Source: a virus. Taken from it: a stretch of DNA of 25,560 nt. Position numbers and translations under genes: made by a program. Below the pieces are notes generated by a model. The model worked only from the letters and a program-made list of their open reading frames with translations. It was not told the DNA's origin and searched no databases. Shown here in pieces: positions 22,582 to 25,560 of this stretch. Location of the stretch: positions 1 to 25,560 of the IMG/VR virus record IMGVR_UViG_3300029319_000449; one strand, 5' to 3'. The stretch's first letter is position 1. The number at the start of each line of letters is the position of its first letter.

Positions 22582-24916
22582 GCCCGATCTCCGCAAGTTC
22601 GCGTTTCACATCGTCAGGGAGCGATGGAGGTGGCTCCGGGTCATCCTGCGGCAGATACGATGCCGTCTGCCGGTCCTTCCCGAGCGACCATACGATTCCG
22701 ACGTCGTTGTCCTTGCCGAGATAGCCCGCGTTCAGCAGGGCCGCCTCTGCGGCCGCCATGGACTTCCTAAGTTCCTCGTCGCGCGCCTCAGCGTCGTCCT
22801 CTGGCGATTTAAATGGCCATCTACGGCGCACGTAGTCACGCCAGTCGCCATAGGCCACGCAAAGCTGTATCTGGGGCCCAACGCGAACATTGGGCGGCAT
22901 TTGCTTGCCGGCATCGGAGAGTGCGTCATTGAGGGCGTCCATGAGGATGCGCTGGAACTGTGAGGTGATCTTACTCCGGCTTTTGCTTTGCCGCGGTCGC
23001 TTTGTGGAAACACACACGCACGTGCTGACCGGCTTGCCCTTTCGGTTCAACCCGAGATCCACTATCTCGAGCGCCATGCTCCATTTGATGTCATCGAGGC
23101 CGTTCTTGTTTTTCGTCAGGGTCAATTGCCGGATCGGGCGCCCCTCTTGGTCGCAAACCTTTACCGGGTCTTCGCCCCTGCGCTCAGGAACGGTCATTAC
23201 CTGCTTGATCTCGATGACGTTTGAGACGTTGGCCTCGATCGATGTGTGGCCGCGAACACGGTTGCCGGTGGCGTTCATGTGATGCACCAGGCAGATCGTT
23301 GCCCCTGTGCTTTCTTTCAGGCGATTGATGCGGGCCAAGACCTTGCCGACCTCGGCGCCGTCGATCTCATTGAGCCCTTCCGTGGCAACCGACCATGTGT
23401 CGATGATGATCAATTCGACTGGCATGCGGTAGTGATCGCTGATCTGGGCGACGGCCTCGATCATCTTCGTCACGGCATCGTCGGACATCAGCGAGAACTC
23501 GCGGTCCATGATGACGTAAGGAATGTCTTCGTCCGGGCTGATGCCATTGTATCGGCGATAGCCCTCGGCCCTCATGCGGACGCCAGCGCCATCCTCTACG
23601 GCAATGTGGATCACGATGCCCCGGCGCGTCTCTCTGCCAGCGTAAGGCAGCCCCTGGGCCACCTTCATTCCCATGTCGAGCGCGGCGAAGGTCTTGCCCG
23701 CGCCCTTGGCCCCTGCAAACACCAGCACGCCATTGTGCTCGATCAGTTCCTCGATCATCCACTCGTATTCGATAGGCTCGCCCGCAATGGACTTGAACGG
23801 GCGGCATCCGAACGCCTCGGGCAGCTTTGATCGCCAGTCCGGCAACCCCACGATAATTTTTTCCAGCTCATTTGTGGTGCCGCCAAACTTCTCAACCCAA
23901 TCGGTGATGTCGCCCTTTTCGGGGAAGCCATCGATGATCTTGGCGAAGTCGAGCACCCGGATTCGGCGGGCAATGCCTTTCAGCGATCGGGCGATCTTTT
24001 CGGAACGAGCCCCGGCCACGTCATTGTCCAGCGCAATGATGACATCGGCGCCCTTGAAGCAAGCCGCGTGCGTGTCATTCCAATGCTTGGAGCCAGAACT
24101 GTTCGTGGTGCCCGTGAAGCCAAGGGCCTCGACTGTCTCTGCGTCCTTTTCGCCTTCGGTGATGATAACGGGCCGCCCTTCGGCAATCGCGATCTCAACC
24201 TGGGGATGGCGATAGATCGTATGCTCGACAGCATCGAACCAACGGGTTTGATGGTCGGGCCACTTGTCGGCCTTGTCCCTGTCCCATGGCGACCAGTCCT
24301 TGCCGGGCGCGGGGCGAATGTATTCGCCTTCCCGTAGGCCCCACACCTTCGACCCATCGGGCATACCGGAAGGACGGCGCTGCCGAAAATCCTTCCATGT
24401 GCCCTTGCCGTCCTTGGTGCGCGCCCAAGATCCATCCGGCATCCTGATCTGGATGCGGCAGACCTCGTAAAGCAACTCGCCGTCGTTGTCGGTGTAGGGA
24501 TAGACCTTCACCATTTCTTTCTTCTCGCGCACAGCGGAAGGCTGTGGCGGCGTTTTCTCCGCTCTGGGGTGTTCCGGTGCCCGCGCCGGTCCTTTGGCGA
24601 TCTCGACGCCCTCTGGCAGCGGTATGCCGGCAAGTTCGGCGACGGTCTGCACCGCCTCGGGGAACGTCATCCCCTGGCTTTCGATCAGGAACGCGAAATG
24701 GTCACCTGACACGCCGCACCCAAAGCAATGGTATGACTGCTTGTCGTCCGTGGCATGGAAGCTGGCCGTGCTCTCGCCATGGAAGGGGCAGCACGCCCAC
24801 TGATCGCCCTCGCGGCCCTTGCCCGCCTCATAGGTCACGTATTCGCCGACAAGGCGCGTGATGGGGAGAGCGGAGCGCAGTTCGTCGAGATAGGCTTCGG
24901 AGAAACGCTCAGCCAT
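22562..24916 (-). CDS. Primase-helicase: CHC2 zinc finger, TOPRIM and RecA-like ATPase (784 aa)
   Basis: The start is ATG 24916 with a strong GGAGGAGG site; longer upstream reading is shadow sequence. Domains in order: zinc finger with C43, H46, C64, C67 (CPFH and CFGC); TOPRIM with E254 in ITEGEKD and the DxD at 297-299 (ALDND); RecA/RepA-like ATPase with Walker A GAKGAGKT at 402-409, Walker B in LIIIDTWS and a following VHHMNATG motif; and a basic C-terminal region. It should make RNA primers and unwind DNA at the phage fork, like T7 gp4 but with a RepA-type motor. It follows the DnaA-like and two small genes in one coupled operon. Confidence 0.93.
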   Translation of the reverse strand: MAERFSEAYLDELRSALPITRLVGEYVTYEAGKGREGDQWACCPFHGESTASFHATDDKQSYHCFGCGVSGDHFAFLIESQGMTFPEAVQTVAELAGIPLPEGVEIAKGPARAPEHPRAEKTPPQPSAVREKKEMVKVYPYTDNDGELLYEVCRIQIRMPDGSWARTKDGKGTWKDFRQRRPSGMPDGSKVWGLREGEYIRPAPGKDWSPWDRDKADKWPDHQTRWFDAVEHTIYRHPQVEIAIAEGRPVIITEGEKDAETVEALGFTGTTNSSGSKHWNDTHAACFKGADVIIALDNDVAGARSEKIARSLKGIARRIRVLDFAKIIDGFPEKGDITDWVEKFGGTTNELEKIIVGLPDWRSKLPEAFGCRPFKSIAGEPIEYEWMIEELIEHNGVLVFAGAKGAGKTFAALDMGMKVAQGLPYAGRETRRGIVIHIAVEDGAGVRMRAEGYRRYNGISPDEDIPYVIMDREFSLMSDDAVTKMIEAVAQISDHYRMPVELIIIDTWSVATEGLNEIDGAEVGKVLARINRLKESTGATICLVHHMNATGNRVRGHTSIEANVSNVIEIKQVMTVPERRGEDPVKVCDQEGRPIRQLTLTKNKNGLDDIKWSMALEIVDLGLNRKGKPVSTCVCVSTKRPRQSKSRSKITSQFQRILMDALNDALSDAGKQMPPNVRVGPQIQLCVAYGDWRDYVRRRWPFKSPEDDAEARDEELRKSMAAAEAALLNAGYLGKDNDVGIVWSLGKDRQTASYLPQDDPEPPPSLPDDVKRELAEIGHDEPPF

Positions 24917-25127
24917 TGGCCGCCCTCCTCCGGCCCTGTAGGCCGTCTTCGATCTTCTGGGCCTCATAATCGGCAAGGATGGCCTTGAACGTGCGCAGCA
25001 AGGCGCTGGCCGCCTCCTGGCTCTTGAAGTCGCCGTGGCGCTCCTGAAACCACACCGCGTCCTCACAGGACTGGATATGTCGGCGCAAGGCTCTCACCTT
25101 CCAATGTGTGGGTATTTCATTGCTCAC
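24909..25127 (-). CDS. Small helical protein preceding the primase (72 aa)
   Basis: The frame begins at a GTG (25127) inside a GTGA overlap with the stop of the upstream small gene, giving MSNEIPTHWKVRALRRHIQS. It continues with QERHGDFKSQEAASALLRTF and a C-terminal Arg-rich end. Its stop lies past the primase ATG, so the two genes overlap by eight bases. The sequence is mostly helix and moderately basic. I do not recognise a family; a replication accessory is possible from position. Confidence 0.62.
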   Translation of the reverse strand: MSNEIPTHWKVRALRRHIQSCEDAVWFQERHGDFKSQEAASALLRTFKAILADYEAQKIEDGLQGRRRAANG

Positions 25128-25309
25128 GCCGTTGCCTCGACAGAATGGCGGTCGATAAACGAGAGGGTTTCGCGCAGGTCTTCGACCTCTTGCTCCAGCA
25201 CGGGATCGGGGCGATGGCGGCAATGCTCGTCCATCTGGCGTTCGATGCGGTGAATGGCGCGGCGGATGGCGCGCTTCATGTCGCGGGGCTTTGTCTCGAT
25301 CTCGATCAT
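25124..25309 (-). CDS. Small charged helical protein (61 aa)
   Basis: The protein reads MIEIETKPRDMKRAIRRAIH and then RIERQMDEHCRHRPDPVLEQ with EVEDLRETLSFIDRH, a pattern of two charged helices with a central His/Arg-rich turn. The ATG overlaps the stop of the DnaA-like gene in ATGA, and its own stop overlaps the next start. It thus belongs to a tightly coupled set. No known family is evident. Confidence 0.65.
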   Translation of the reverse strand: MIEIETKPRDMKRAIRRAIHRIERQMDEHCRHRPDPVLEQEVEDLRETLSFIDRHSVEATA

Positions 25310-25560
25310 GCGAACCGTGCCTCAATCGTGGGGCCATTCTTGCGCAGGTTGTGGAGAACCGTCGTGTGATCCCGGCCAAAGCGCTTGCCGATCGCCGAAA
25401 TGGTCATGTCGGTGTAGCGGTGCATCAACCACATGGCCTCGGCCCGAGCCCTAACGGTCGGGACGTAGCGGTCAGGGCTGAGCAGGTCTTTCTCGGTCAG
25501 TCCGTGCCGTCCAGCGGTTGATGCGACAATCTCCCGCCATTTGATACTGTAGGGGCGGTT
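25306..25560 (-). CDS. DnaA domain IV-like protein, 5' end outside window
   Basis: The visible 84 residues have the Bac_DnaA_C layout: ARAEAMWLMHRYTDMTISAI, then GKRFGRDHTTVLHNLRK, which matches the DnaA-box-binding helix-turn-helix (host consensus GRDHTTVLHA). No domain III ATPase motif is seen in the visible part. The N-terminus begins outside the window, so its full length is unknown. Small phage proteins with only domain IV occur in alphaproteobacterial phages and may bind DnaA boxes in a phage origin or compete with host DnaA. It heads the replication operon seen here. Confidence 0.82.
   Translation of the reverse strand, partial: NRPYSIKWREIVASTAGRHGLTEKDLLSPDRYVPTVRARAEAMWLMHRYTDMTISAIGKRFGRDHTTVLHNLRKNGPTIEARFA

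Noticed and set aside
24917-25066. N-terminal extension of the primase-helicase by 50 residues
   Set aside because: The extension is Arg/Pro/Ser-rich shadow of the neighbouring small gene; the ATG at 24916 has a strong ribosome site and begins the zinc-finger domain normally.

Overview
This window is a contiguous piece of a tailed-phage or prophage genome of siphovirus type. It covers part of the replication/regulation module and almost the whole packaging, head, neck and tail module. Nearly every gene lies on the minus strand, so transcription runs from high to low coordinates. GC-rich codon use, a DUF6362-like protein and a possible GcrA-like helix-turn-helix suggest an alphaproteobacterial host (Rhizobiales-like). 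That host guess is inference. No host flanking genes, integrase, att site, holin or endolysin is visible, so free phage and prophage cannot be told apart.

Layout in transcription order. (1) 25560-21969: a DnaA domain IV-like protein (cut by the window edge), two tiny coupled genes, a 784-aa primase-helicase (zinc finger + TOPRIM + RecA-like ATPase), a two-part DNA-binding-like protein and a Cys-rich small protein. (2) 21961-21141: a DUF6362-like protein overlapping a small secreted protein with a signal peptide. (3) 21140-20402: the only loosely coding stretch. It has a 7-bp inverted repeat, a possible 35-aa gene, a small gene that looks broken by one extra base, several hairpins and a 43-aa ORF. 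(4) 20368-18463: a small basic protein, small terminase and large terminase. (5) 18463-13631: a portal fused to an Acb1-like 2H phosphoesterase domain, a DUF2213 protease/scaffold, a cement protein, a DUF2184-type major capsid protein and a small accessory head protein. (6) 13579-10595: head-tail connector, neck protein, Mu gpF-like minor head protein, gp10-like protein and tail terminator, with one short ORF on the opposite strand (11041-11217). (7) 10572-1: a small protein, tail tube, tail chaperone pair with a probable -1 frameshift, tape measure, three tail-tip proteins (117-aa, DUF1833, NlpC/P60), a 1195-aa tail-tip/host-specificity protein, a fiber-like protein and the start of one more gene.

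The head and tail genes overlap by a few bases or are separated by short gaps, as in a translationally coupled late operon. The tail is predicted to be long: the tape measure of 878 aa is close in length to that of lambda. The most notable items are the Acb1-like anti-CBASS domain on the portal, the chaperone recoding site, the single-base frameshift in the small gene at 20665-20899, the lone opposite-strand ORF and the secreted accessory protein. All family assignments come from reading motifs and protein layout by eye; no database search was run.
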